A DNA stretch of 64,000 bases from Massilia solisilvae. GTDB lineage: Bacteria; Pseudomonadota; Gammaproteobacteria; Burkholderiales; Burkholderiaceae_D. The translations under genes and the position numbers were made by a program. How positions within the stretch are numbered: the first letter of the stretch is position 1; the number at the start of each line of letters is the position of its first letter. The notes below the pieces were generated by a model. The model worked only from the letters and a program-made list of their open reading frames with translations. It had not been told where the DNA came from and made no database searches. The stretch is from the NCBI RefSeq assembly GCF_024753215.1, contig NZ_JANUGV010000003.1:372001-436000 (forward strand), in the 5' to 3' direction. Below, in pieces: positions 37,498 to 45,583 of the stretch.

Positions 37498-38385
37498 TTA
37501 CTGTTCGCTGCCCGGCGCGCCGGGCAGCATCTCGTAGCGCAGGCCGGTGACCTGGCCCTGCCACACGCGCTGCCACTGGAGCGCGTCGTCGTACCAGCCC
37601 ACCTCGGCGCGCGACGGCACGCGCATGCCGTCCTGTTCCACATAATCGGACACGCGGCCTTCCCAGCCACGCAACTGGTAGCCGCCGCCGAAGTTGCCCC
37701 AGCGGCCAGGCGTGTACACGCCCGTGATCTCTCCGATGGCGTTGAAGCGAAATTCCAGCGACACGGTGGTGTCGTGGTCGGTGATGGTGGCCATGGCCCG
37801 GTGCTCGTCGATCGGCGTCCAGGCCAGGTGCTCGCTGGGCAGCAGGGCGGTGGGGTACCAGGCCCCTTCGGCCAGGTAGCGGTGCAGCGCGCCGGCATCG
37901 AGCTCGGGGCCGGGCCGGGCGGCGGCCACCTGTAGCGCGGACATCGCGAACAAGCGGCTGGCGCCATGGCCATCGGCATACGCGTCCAGTACGCGCAGGT
38001 GCACCAGTGGCGCCGCCTGCACGCGCGCATTCCACAGGAATCCGGGCGCCGCCGGGCGCACCAGGTGGGTGGCGGTGAACGGCATCCAGCGCGGTGTGTC
38101 GAGCGTGGTGCGCAGGCTGCCGGCCTGTTCTACCTGCGCGCTCGCGATCAAGGGCTGGCCGTCGGCCAGCACATGCCTGAAATAGCGCTGCACCGGCCCG
38201 GGCAGCGCGTCCAGCTGGTCGAAGCGAACGCGCGCCGCAGGCGCGCTCGCGCCGGCGTCATGGCCGAGCAGGGCGTCGCGCAGCGTGGCGCTGGCGCGTT
38301 GCTGGCGCTGGTGGCCCAGCCATGCCGCCAAACCCAGCCCGGCGCCCGCCGCCGCCCACAGCCATCCCTTGCGCGCGTTTGCCAC
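37498..38385 (-). CDS. DUF6544 family protein with N-terminal membrane anchor
   Basis: 295 aa from GTG 38385, nine bases after the stop of the M14 gene; no ATG is available nearby and the frame further up is shadow of the M14 gene. One hydrophobic helix near the N-terminus (GWLWAAAGAGLGLAAWLG), then a soluble beta-rich domain with LPGPVQRYFRHVL, WMPFTATHLV, AEGAWYPTALLPSEHLAWTP and GGGYQLRGWEGRVSDY typical of DUF6544 (former DUF6920). Function unknown. Likely translated with the upstream carboxypeptidase. Confidence 0.8.
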   Translation of the reverse strand: MANARKGWLWAAAGAGLGLAAWLGHQRQQRASATLRDALLGHDAGASAPAARVRFDQLDALPGPVQRYFRHVLADGQPLIASAQVEQAGSLRTTLDTPRWMPFTATHLVRPAAPGFLWNARVQAAPLVHLRVLDAYADGHGASRLFAMSALQVAAARPGPELDAGALHRYLAEGAWYPTALLPSEHLAWTPIDEHRAMATITDHDTTVSLEFRFNAIGEITGVYTPGRWGNFGGGYQLRGWEGRVSDYVEQDGMRVPSRAEVGWYDDALQWQRVWQGQVTGLRYEMLPGAPGSEQ

Positions 38386-38393
38386 CGGCTCGC

Positions 38394-39527
38394 TTACTTC
38401 AGCGAACGCACGTGGTTCAGCACCGGCTGCAACACCGCCGCGCCCAGGCGCGCGCTGCGGGCGCCGTCCCAGCCCACCTGCGGGTCGGGGTCGTTGGCGT
38501 TGTCCTTGAACGGCAGTTCGAGCGTGAGCGACAGGCAGCCGAAGCGGTGCGTGATGTGCGGCGAACCCATGGTCAGCGTCTCGTCGCTGAAGTTCCCTTT
38601 CGGGTAGCCGTGCTGGTCCTGGAAGTCGGGGCTGGCGATCATGAAGTCGTCCGAGAACTTCTTCTGCCATGCCGCCTGTTCGGCCGTGAAGTTCGGCAGC
38701 TCCTCGCTGCCGGCGATGAACACGTAGGGCAGGCCCTCGTCGCCGTGCACGTCCAGGCACATGTCCACGCCGGTTTCCTTCATCTTTTCGAGCACCAGGC
38801 AGACCTCGGGGCTGCGTTCCATGGTCGGGTTCATCCATTCGCGGTTCAGGTTCGCGCCCGCCGCGTTGGTGCGCAGGTTGCCGCGCACCGAGCCGTCCGG
38901 GTTCATGTTCGGCACCACGTAGAACACCGTTTCGTTCAGCAGCTGGCGGCCGAACGGGTTGGCCGGGTCGAGCAGCGCGTCGAGCATGCCTTCGACGAAC
39001 CATTCGGCCATCGTCTCACCCGGATGCTGGCGTGCGATCACCCACACCTTTTTCTTGTTTGCGGCCGGCTCGCCGATCACCAGCATGTTCAGGTCGCGGC
39101 CGTCGATGGTCGAACCCAGGTCCAGCATGCGCACGTGCTCGGACATCTGCGCGCGGTCGAGCAGCTCCAGGTGGCGCTCCCACGAGTACGGCTCGAAATA
39201 AGCGTAGTACACGCTGTCCATGCCCGGGGTGTGCTCGATGGTCAGCACGCTGCCGTCAAAGGTGGTCGGCACGCGGAACCAGTTGATGCGGTCATAGCTC
39301 GCCATCGCCTGGTAGCCTTCCCACCCGGCCGGATAGGCGGCCTTGCCGGCATTGAGCAGACGGATGGTGCAGGCTTCGCCCTGCGCGCCCTGCAGGCGGA
39401 AATAGAACCACTGGATGATGTCCGCGTGCGAATCCTTGCGGATGTTCAGATCGATGGCGCTTGCGCTTGTGGCGTTCACGATCTCGATGGCGCCAGCATC
39501 GAACTGGCTGCTGATCTTGATGGGCAT
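38394..39527 (-). CDS. M14-type zinc carboxypeptidase (cytosolic carboxypeptidase-like)
   Basis: 377 aa. N-terminal beta-sandwich (1-115) with SHADIIQWFYFRLQGAQG, the CCP-family pro-like domain, then the M14 catalytic domain. Zinc ligands His168 and Glu171 (ARQHPGETMAEWF) and His261 (DVHGDEG); substrate residues NPDG and NLNREW; the catalytic Glu lies in LTLELPFKD. No signal peptide, so cytoplasmic. Bacterial CCP-like enzymes probably trim peptides or deglutamylate; the substrate is unproven. First gene of a two-gene unit with DUF6544. Confidence 0.92.
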   Translation of the reverse strand: MPIKISSQFDAGAIEIVNATSASAIDLNIRKDSHADIIQWFYFRLQGAQGEACTIRLLNAGKAAYPAGWEGYQAMASYDRINWFRVPTTFDGSVLTIEHTPGMDSVYYAYFEPYSWERHLELLDRAQMSEHVRMLDLGSTIDGRDLNMLVIGEPAANKKKVWVIARQHPGETMAEWFVEGMLDALLDPANPFGRQLLNETVFYVVPNMNPDGSVRGNLRTNAAGANLNREWMNPTMERSPEVCLVLEKMKETGVDMCLDVHGDEGLPYVFIAGSEELPNFTAEQAAWQKKFSDDFMIASPDFQDQHGYPKGNFSDETLTMGSPHITHRFGCLSLTLELPFKDNANDPDPQVGWDGARSARLGAAVLQPVLNHVRSLK

Positions 39528-39680
39528 GGGTGTTCCCTGTTGTGGATGGCAGAAAGCCGAGATGATACCGTTTTTTCGCGCGCCCGAAACCGGGCTTTGT
39601 CCTGCGGCGGCTCAAACCGGGCCGGCCGCGATTTGTTAACTTGGAAGCTTTCCGCGCCACGTCATGGGGGAACGGCAAGC

Positions 39681-39935
39681 ATGGCCATCTGTGTTACGCA
39701 TCCAGAAGTCACCATCATCAACCGCCGCGGCTTCTGGCTCGAGCTGCGCGGCGAGGAACTGTATCTGCCGTTCCTGGAGTTCCCCGAGTTCGAGCATGCC
39801 AGCATCGCGCAGGTGTGCCAGGTCGAGTGCCTGGGCGCGCGCCTTTACTGGCCGCTGCTGCACATCGACCTTCCCTTGCAGTCGCTGCGCAACCCGCTTG
39901 TCTCGCGCCGCAAGCGCGACGTGTTCAACTGCTAG
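39681..39935 (+). CDS. DUF2442 domain protein
   Basis: 84 aa small protein of the DUF2442 type. Recognised by FWLELRGEELYLPFLEFPEF and ARLYWPLLHIDLPLQSLRNP. Many relatives pair with DUF4160 or toxin-like genes, but no such partner is here. GGGGGA lies about nine bases before ATG 39681. Its TAG shares bases with the convergent paaX stop (CTAG). Function unknown. Confidence 0.8.
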   Translation: MAICVTHPEVTIINRRGFWLELRGEELYLPFLEFPEFEHASIAQVCQVECLGARLYWPLLHIDLPLQSLRNPLVSRRKRDVFNC

Positions 39936-40861
39936 CCGTCCTTGGGCAGGCCGCCAAAGCGTTCGTAGAATCCGGTGTCGGCGCCGGGCGCCTGCGGGTC
40001 TTCGCGCCGCAGCACTTCCAGTACGTGTTCCTCGGCCCGTGCAAAGGTGCGCAGGTAGATCGAACGCGCCAGCTCGTACGCCTGGGTGCCGGGCCACTGC
40101 GCAGGCAGCAGCTCCAGCGGCAGCATCGGGTCGTGCAGCTGCAGGCGGCGGTAGGCATGCACCAGCAGCGTGCGCACCATGAAGGCGGTTTGCGGCTCGA
40201 TGTCGTCCAGCAGCAGCGTCTCCAGCTGCGCGAAGGTGTCGATGAAATGGCGGTATTGCGCGGCCACGCCCGACAGGTCCCAACCCTCCGCCACCAGTTC
40301 GGGCAGCGGCCGTGAGGCCACGCCCGGCAGCTCGGTGGCGGTGCAGGCAAACAGCCGCCCTTCGGCGTCGTTGCGGCGCAGGATCTCGCCCAGGCTGGTC
40401 AGGTCGGGGGCCGGGTGGGCCAGCACGCCGGCGGCGAGCATGGCAAAGCCATCCCACTGCAGTTCGCGGCGCAGCGCGCTGCGCTGGTCGGCGTCAAGCG
40501 AGCCGTTTGGCGTGAGCAGCAGCACCCAGCGCCCGTCCCAGTGCAGCCCCGGCTTGGAATAGATGCGGCGGTTGGCGCGCGCCACCCGCGGCAGCGCCTG
40601 CGGCGACAGCAGGTAGCGGCTGCGCCGCCCCTCGCGGCTTGCGATCAGCCAGCCTTCGTTCACCAGGCGAAACACACTGGTGCGCGTGAGCCGGTCGGTC
40701 ACCGCCAGCGGCGCCACCAGCTCGATCAGGCTGCCCAGCCACACGGCCCCGCCGTGCGGCGCGATGGCATCGCCCAGCACGGTCATCACAAGGGATTTGG
40801 AACGGGGCGGTTCGGCGCTCAGGAAGCGGTCGATCCACGCGCTGCTGGTGGCAAGATTCAT
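39932..40861 (-). CDS. paaX: Phenylacetate-responsive repressor PaaX
   Basis: 309 aa GntR-like repressor released by phenylacetyl-CoA. N-terminal winged helix about 20-80 (KSLVMTVLGDAIAPHGGAVW, LTRTSVFRLVNEGWL), middle dimerisation domain with GLHWDGRWVLLLT, C-terminal domain with RTLLVHAYRRLQLHDPMLPL and LLPAQWPGTQAYELARSIY. Length matches E. coli PaaX (316 aa). Divergent from paaA across 105 bases that contain a likely operator. Confidence 0.95.
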   Translation of the reverse strand: MNLATSSAWIDRFLSAEPPRSKSLVMTVLGDAIAPHGGAVWLGSLIELVAPLAVTDRLTRTSVFRLVNEGWLIASREGRRSRYLLSPQALPRVARANRRIYSKPGLHWDGRWVLLLTPNGSLDADQRSALRRELQWDGFAMLAAGVLAHPAPDLTSLGEILRRNDAEGRLFACTATELPGVASRPLPELVAEGWDLSGVAAQYRHFIDTFAQLETLLLDDIEPQTAFMVRTLLVHAYRRLQLHDPMLPLELLPAQWPGTQAYELARSIYLRTFARAEEHVLEVLRREDPQAPGADTGFYERFGGLPKDG

Positions 40862-40891
40862 GGTGGCGGGGCGGCCTGTGGCGGCTCAATA

Positions 40892-40927
40892 TGATTCAAA
40901 ATTCCGCTATACATCGCGAATTTTGTA
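40892..40927. promoter_or_regulatory. Likely PaaX operator between paaX and paaA
   Basis: Inverted repeat TTCAAAATTC (40895-40904) / GAATTTTGTA (40918-40927), arms matching at 9 of 10 positions, starting with TGATTC (40892-40897), the half-site known for PaaX in E. coli. The second TGATTC half is not conserved at the E. coli spacing. It is placed to control both divergent promoters. Confidence 0.6.
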
Positions 40928-40966
40928 TCGTATTATGGATTTATAACGAATGCAACGGAGACAACG

Positions 40967-41956
40967 ATGTACGCACAAATGGTCGACACTGGCCTCAAGA
41001 AGGTCCAGTCCGTCGAAGATATGAGCGCGCAGGAGCAGGCGTTCCAGGCCCGGATCGACGCCGGGGTCAAGATCGAGCCCAAGGACTGGATGCCCGAGGC
41101 TTACCGCAAGACGCTGGTGCGCCAGATCTCGCAGCACGCGCACTCCGAAATCGTGGGCCAGCTCCCCGAGGGCAACTGGGTCACGCGCGCGCCCACCCTC
41201 AAGCGCAAGGCCATTTTGCTGGCCAAGATCCAGGACGAAGCGGGCCATGGCCTGTACCTGTACAGCGCCGCCGAAACGCTGGGCGTCTCGCGCGACGAGC
41301 TGCTCGACGCGCTGCACAGCGGCCGCGCCAAGTACTCGAGCATCTTCAATTATCCCACGCTCACCTGGGCCGACATGGGCGCCATCGGCTGGCTGGTCGA
41401 TGGCGCGGCCATTACCAACCAGATCCCGCTGTGCCGCTGCTCGTACGGGCCGTACTCGCGCGCGATGATCCGCGTCTGCAAGGAAGAGGCCTTCCACGCG
41501 CGCCAGGGCTACGACATCATGATGAAACTCGCGCAGGGCTCGCCCGAGCAAAAGGCCATGGCGCAGGATGCGCTGAACCGCTGGTGGTGGCCTTCGCTGA
41601 TGATGTTCGGCCCGCCGGACGCGGACTCGGTCAATAGTCAGCAGTCGATGAACTGGCGCATCAAGCTGTTCTCCAACGACGAGCTGCGCCAGCGCATGGT
41701 GGACCAGACCGTGCCGCAGGCCGAATACCTGGGCCTCACGATTCCCGACCCCAAGCTCAAGTGGAACGCGGAGCGCGGCCACTACGACTTTGGCGAGATC
41801 GACTGGAGCGAGTTCCACAACGTCCTGAAGGGCAACGGCCCGTGCAACAAGGAGCGCCTCGCCACGCGCGTGAAGGCGTACGAGGACGGCCAATGGTTCC
41901 GCGACGCGCTGGTGGCGCACGCCGACAAGAAAGCCGCAAAACAAGCAGCCGCGTAG
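40967..41956 (+). CDS. paaA: Phenylacetyl-CoA 1,2-epoxidase, catalytic subunit PaaA
   Basis: 329 aa. Di-iron catalytic subunit of the PaaABC(E) monooxygenase, which forms 1,2-epoxyphenylacetyl-CoA. Iron-ligand helices read [20 protein letters not shown] and [16 protein letters not shown] (ExxH motifs). [17 protein letters not shown] and [20 protein letters not shown] are family signatures. Somewhat longer than E. coli PaaA (309 aa) with an Ala/Lys-rich tail whose TAG stop is contributed by a REP-like repeat starting at 41953. First gene of the operon. Confidence 0.97.
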   Translation: MYAQMVDTGLKKVQSVEDMSAQEQAFQARIDAGVKIEPKDWMPEAYRKTLVRQISQHAHSEIVGQLPEGNWVTRAPTLKRKAILLAKIQDEAGHGLYLYSAAETLGVSRDELLDALHSGRAKYSSIFNYPTLTWADMGAIGWLVDGAAITNQIPLCRCSYGPYSRAMIRVCKEEAFHARQGYDIMMKLAQGSPEQKAMAQDALNRWWWPSLMMFGPPDADSVNSQQSMNWRIKLFSNDELRQRMVDQTVPQAEYLGLTIPDPKLKWNAERGHYDFGEIDWSEFHNVLKGNGPCNKERLATRVKAYEDGQWFRDALVAHADKKAAKQAAA

Positions 41957-42033
41957 GGTGGGCAGGTCTCCTGCCCACGCGTTCGACTGCACGACGCATA
42001 GCTGGACGCGTGGGCAGAATCTGCCCACCCTAC
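41953..42033. repeat. REP-like inverted pair, family 1, between paaA and paaB
   Basis: GTAGGGTGGGCAGG to CCCACGCGTTC, spacer, then inverted ACGCGTGGGCAG to CTGCCCACCCTAC. The TAG at 41954-41956 is the paaA stop codon. The left unit is identical over about 32 bases to the one at 25417. It lies inside the operon, 20 bases before paaB. Confidence 0.85.
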
Positions 42034-42053
42034 AAAACCGAATGGAGACAACA

Positions 42054-42338
42054 ATGAGCAAAGAATGGCCGCTGTGGGAAGTATTCATCCGCAGCCAGCA
42101 CGGCCTGGCACACAAGCACGTGGGCAGCCTGCATGCGCCGGATGCCGAAATGGCGATCAATAACGCGCGCGACGTTTATACCCGCCGCAACGAGGGCGTC
42201 TCGATCTGGGTCGTCAAGGCGCAGGACATCGTCGCATCGAGCCCGGCCGACAAGGAGGCGCTGTTCGAGCCGTCCAACAACAAGGTTTACCGCCACCCGA
42301 CCTTCTTCCCGATGCCGGAAGAAGTCAAGAACCTGTGA
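42054..42338 (+). CDS. paaB: Phenylacetyl-CoA epoxidase subunit PaaB
   Basis: 94 aa small subunit needed for the active epoxidase complex. Nearly the whole chain is recognisable: EWPLWEVFIRSQHGLAHKHV, LHAPDAEMAINNARDVYTRR and IWVVKAQDIVASSP. Length equals E. coli PaaB (95 aa). GGAGA lies upstream of ATG 42054 (ATGGAGACAACA). Its TGA overlaps the GTG start of paaC. Confidence 0.97.
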   Translation: MSKEWPLWEVFIRSQHGLAHKHVGSLHAPDAEMAINNARDVYTRRNEGVSIWVVKAQDIVASSPADKEALFEPSNNKVYRHPTFFPMPEEVKNL

Positions 42339-43099
42339 GCGCGGCCATGAACGAGAAGTTCGAATACCTGCTGCGCCAGGGCGACAACGCGCTCATCCTC
42401 GCGCAGCAGCTGTGCCAGTGGACCGGCAAGGGCCCCGCGCTGGAAGAGGACATGGCGCTGTCGAACATTGCGCTCGACCTGCTCGGCCAGACCCGCATGT
42501 GGCTCACGTACGCCGCCGAGGTCGAAGGCCGGGGGCGCGACGAGGACAAGCTTGCCTTCCTGCGCGACGCCGGCGCCTGCCGCAACTGCCTGCTGGTCGA
42601 GCAGCCCAACGGCAGTTACGCCGACACGCTGATGCGCCAGTTCTACTTCGACGTGTGGCACTACTTCCTGATCGAAGGCCTGTCCAATTCGCGCGACGAG
42701 CGCATCGCCGAGATCGCCGCCAAGTCGCTCAAGGAAGTGACCTACCACCTGCGCCGCAGCAGCGACCTGGTGGTGCGCCTGGGCGACGGCACCGAAGAGA
42801 GCCACGCGCGCATGCAGGCTGCGGCAAACGAGTTGTGGCGCTTCACCGGCGAGATGTTCATCTATGACGCGGTGGACGAGGCGATGGTCAAACAAGGCGT
42901 GGCCCCGGCGTCGCAAGTGCTGCGCGCGGCCTTCCTGCAGCACGTGGCCGAGATCTTCGACGAAGCCACGCTCACCGTGCCGCCGCTGGAGACCTACATG
43001 CAGCGCGGCGGCAAGCAGGGGCGCCACAGCGAGCGCCTCGGCTACATCCTGGCCGAGATGCAGTTCCTGCAGCGCGCCTATCCGGGCGTGGAATGGTAA
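42335..43099 (+). CDS. paaC: Phenylacetyl-CoA epoxidase structural subunit PaaC
   Basis: 254 aa ferritin-like subunit that pairs with PaaA but lacks full di-iron activity. Signatures: YLLRQGDNALILAQQLCQWT, EDMALSNIALDLLGQTRMWL, FYFDVWHYFLIEGLSNSRDE and VTYHLRRSSDLVVRLGDGTE. Start uncertain: GTG 42335 overlaps the paaB stop (GTGA), and ATG 42347 would begin MNEKFEY, which resembles homologues. The end overlaps paaD by 7 bases. Confidence 0.95.
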   Translation: MSAAMNEKFEYLLRQGDNALILAQQLCQWTGKGPALEEDMALSNIALDLLGQTRMWLTYAAEVEGRGRDEDKLAFLRDAGACRNCLLVEQPNGSYADTLMRQFYFDVWHYFLIEGLSNSRDERIAEIAAKSLKEVTYHLRRSSDLVVRLGDGTEESHARMQAAANELWRFTGEMFIYDAVDEAMVKQGVAPASQVLRAAFLQHVAEIFDEATLTVPPLETYMQRGGKQGRHSERLGYILAEMQFLQRAYPGVEW

Positions 43100-43605
43100 T
43101 GCAGGCGGGGCACGCAACGCGCGAGCAGGTGATGGCCTGGCTCGATGAAGTGGCCGACCCCGAGATCCCCGTGATCTCGGTGGTGGACCTTGGTATCGTG
43201 CGCGATGTGGCGTTCGATGGCGACGAATGCGTCGTCACCATCACGCCCACCTACTCGGGCTGCCCGGCCATGCAGGTGATCGCCGAATCGGTGACCGCGG
43301 AGCTGAACAAGCACGGCATCGCCAAGGTGCGATTGGCCACGCGGCTCGCGCCCGCATGGACCACCGACTGGATGAGCGACGCCGGCAAGGCCGCGCTCAA
43401 GCGCTACGGCATTGCGCCGCCGGCGCAGCAGGCCATCGACATCAGCGGCCTGTCGCGCAGGCTGGCGCCGGAGCCCGACGTGGCATGTCCGCATTGCGGG
43501 TCGATGCACACCGCGCTGGTCAGCCAGTTCGGCTCGACGGCATGCAAGGCGCTCTACAAGTGCCTGGACTGCCGCGAGCCCTTCGATTATTTCAAGAGCC
43601 ATTAA
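43093..43605 (+). CDS. paaD: PaaD, MIP18-like iron-sulfur maturation protein for the epoxidase
   Basis: 170 aa. N-terminal DUF59/MIP18 domain (VADPEIPVISVVDLGIVRDV, ITPTYSGCPAMQVI) and a C-terminal zinc-ribbon-like part with four cysteines (CPHCGSMHT and CKALYKCLDCREPF). PaaD is thought to help assemble the Fe-S or di-iron sites of PaaABCE. Overlaps paaC by 7 bases and precedes paaE by 8. Confidence 0.95.
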   Translation: MVMQAGHATREQVMAWLDEVADPEIPVISVVDLGIVRDVAFDGDECVVTITPTYSGCPAMQVIAESVTAELNKHGIAKVRLATRLAPAWTTDWMSDAGKAALKRYGIAPPAQQAIDISGLSRRLAPEPDVACPHCGSMHTALVSQFGSTACKALYKCLDCREPFDYFKSH

Positions 43606-43613
43606 GGCCGAAC

Positions 43614-44690
43614 ATGAGCAAATTCTATCCACTGACCGTGGCCGGCGTGCGGCATGAAACGCGCGACGCCATCGCCGTCACCTTCGACGTGCCGGCCGAG
43701 TTGAAGGAGACCTTCGCGTACCAGCAGGGCCAGCACCTGACGCTGCGCGCGACCATCGACGGCGAGGACGTGCGCCGTTCGTATTCGATCTGCTCGGCGG
43801 TGCAGGACAAGTTGCTGCGCGTGGCCATCAAGCGCACGCCGGGTGGCTTGTTTTCGAGCTGGGCGAACGAAAGCCTCAAGCCAGGCATGACGCTTGACGT
43901 GATGCCGCCGATGGGCCACTTCAACGTGCCGCTCGACCCGGCCAACGAAAAGCATTACCTCGCGTTCGCCGCCGGCAGCGGCATCACGCCCATCCTGTCG
44001 ATCATCAAGACCACGCTGGCGGCGGAACCGGGGAGCCGCTTCACGCTCGTGTACGGCAACCGCGCCACCTCGTCGGTGATCTTCCGCGACGAGCTGACCG
44101 ACCTGAAGGACAGCTACCTCGAACGGCTGCGGCTGGTGTATGTGATGAGCCGCGAGCAGCAGGACATCGATCTGTTCAACGGCCGCATCACCGGAAACAA
44201 GTGTGCCCAGTTCCTGAAGCACTGGATCGACATCGACGAGATCGACATGGCCTTCATCTGCGGGCCGGAAGAGATGATGCATGGCGTATCGGCCGCGCTG
44301 CAGAAGGCCGGGCTGCCGAAGGAGTGCATCCGCATCGAACTGTTCGCGGCCAGCATCCCGAAACACGAGCATCGGCCGCGCAAGGTGGAAGCGGGCGTGC
44401 AGCATCAGACCGAGGTGACGGTCATCATGGACGGCAACGCGACCAGCTTCAGCATGGACAAGGATAAGGAGTCGGTGCTGGACGCGGGCCTGCGCGCCGG
44501 CCTGGACATGCGCTACTCGTGCAAAGGCGGTGTATGCTCGACCTGCCGCTGCAAGGTGATGGAAGGGCAGGTCGAGATGGACGTGAACTACGCGCTGGAA
44601 GACTACGAAGTGGCGCGTGGCTTCGTCCTGAGCTGCCAGAGCTTCCCGCTCACCGACAAGGTGGTGCTGGACTTCGACATCGCGGAATGA
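43614..44690 (+). CDS. paaE: Phenylacetyl-CoA epoxidase reductase subunit PaaE
   Basis: 358 aa. Passes electrons from NADPH to PaaA. FAD-binding barrel with RRSYSICSAV (about 58-67), NAD-binding domain with AAGSGITPILSIIKTTL and FICGPEEMM, and a C-terminal plant-type [2Fe-2S] ferredoxin with Cys303, Cys308, Cys311 and Cys341 (SCKGGVCSTC, LSC). Length matches E. coli PaaE (356 aa). 100 bases with a single REP-like hairpin separate it from paaG. Confidence 0.97.
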   Translation: MSKFYPLTVAGVRHETRDAIAVTFDVPAELKETFAYQQGQHLTLRATIDGEDVRRSYSICSAVQDKLLRVAIKRTPGGLFSSWANESLKPGMTLDVMPPMGHFNVPLDPANEKHYLAFAAGSGITPILSIIKTTLAAEPGSRFTLVYGNRATSSVIFRDELTDLKDSYLERLRLVYVMSREQQDIDLFNGRITGNKCAQFLKHWIDIDEIDMAFICGPEEMMHGVSAALQKAGLPKECIRIELFAASIPKHEHRPRKVEAGVQHQTEVTVIMDGNATSFSMDKDKESVLDAGLRAGLDMRYSCKGGVCSTCRCKVMEGQVEMDVNYALEDYEVARGFVLSCQSFPLTDKVVLDFDIAE

Positions 44691-44726
44691 CACCGCAAGC
44701 TCCTGCACCAGCGGCGCACTAAAACA

Positions 44727-44760
44727 ACGTCGTCCCGGCGAAGGCCGGGACCCATGCTGA
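44727..44760. repeat. REP-like hairpin, family 2, single unit between paaE and paaG
   Basis: ACGTCGTCCCGGC-gaag-GCCGGGACCCATGCTGA, nearly identical to the left unit of the pair at 27530, including the CATGCTGAG(C/T)GTG that follows. The partner unit is missing. Confidence 0.8.
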
Positions 44761-44790
44761 GTGTGCAGTGTGTCACACGAGAGGATAAAC

Positions 44791-45582
44791 ATGAACTACG
44801 AATCGATCCGCTTCACGATCGACAACGGCATCGCCATACTGACCCTGAACCGTCCGGACAAGCTGAACAGCTTCACCCAGGCGATGCACCTGGAGGTGCG
44901 CCACGCGCTGGAGCAGGTGCAGTCCGACCGCTCGGTGCGGGTGCTGGTGCTCACCGGCGCCGGCCGCGGGTTCTGCGCCGGCCAGGACTTGTCCGACCGC
45001 GCCGTCGAGCCGGGCTCGCCGGGAGTGGACCTGGGCGCGTCGGTCGAGCAGTTCTACGCCCCGCTGGTCATGTCGCTGCGGTCGCTGCCCATGCCCGTGA
45101 TCTGCGCTGTCAATGGCGTGGCCGCCGGTGCCGGCGCCAACCTCGCGCTGGCCTGCGACATCGTCCTGGCCGCCAAATCCGCCAGCTTCATCGAAGCGTT
45201 CTGCAAGCTGGGCCTGATCCCCGACACCGGCGGTACCTGGCACCTGCCGCGCACCGTTGGCATGGCGCGCGCCATGGGCCTGGCCATGCTGGGCGAGAAG
45301 CTCCCCGCCGAAAAGGCCGAGGAATGGGGCCTGATCTGGCGCGCCGTGCCGGACGAGTCGCTGATGGAAGAGGCGATGAAGATGGCCACGCACTTTGCCA
45401 GCGCGCCCACCAAGGGCCTGGCGTTCACCAAGAAGGCGCTGCAGGCCAGCTACGCCAACACGCTGCCGCAGCAGCTGCAGCTGGAAGCGGACATGATGCG
45501 CGAGCTGGGCTACAGCCACGACTACCGCGAAGGCGTGGCCGCGTTCATGGCCAAGCGCGCCCCGCAATTCAAGGGCGAATAA
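44791..45582 (+). CDS. paaG: 2-(1,2-epoxy-1,2-dihydrophenyl)acetyl-CoA isomerase PaaG
   Basis: 263 aa crotonase-fold enzyme turning the epoxide into the seven-membered oxepin-CoA. Very close in pattern to E. coli PaaG: GAGRGFCAGQDLSDR (about 59-73), VICAVNGVAAGAGANLALAC, LIPDTGGTWHLPRTVG and DYREGVAAFMAKRAPQFKGE. It is the only crotonase-family gene in the cluster; PaaF, the separate hydratase of the later beta-oxidation, is not here. It follows the REP hairpin and is 1 base from paaH. Confidence 0.95.
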   Translation: MNYESIRFTIDNGIAILTLNRPDKLNSFTQAMHLEVRHALEQVQSDRSVRVLVLTGAGRGFCAGQDLSDRAVEPGSPGVDLGASVEQFYAPLVMSLRSLPMPVICAVNGVAAGAGANLALACDIVLAAKSASFIEAFCKLGLIPDTGGTWHLPRTVGMARAMGLAMLGEKLPAEKAEEWGLIWRAVPDESLMEEAMKMATHFASAPTKGLAFTKKALQASYANTLPQQLQLEADMMRELGYSHDYREGVAAFMAKRAPQFKGE

Positions 45583-45583
45583 G

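Noticed and set aside
44791..45582. Assignment as PaaF
   Set aside because: Sequence pattern (GRGFCAGQDLSDR, LIPDTGGTW, DYREGV end) matches PaaG instead.
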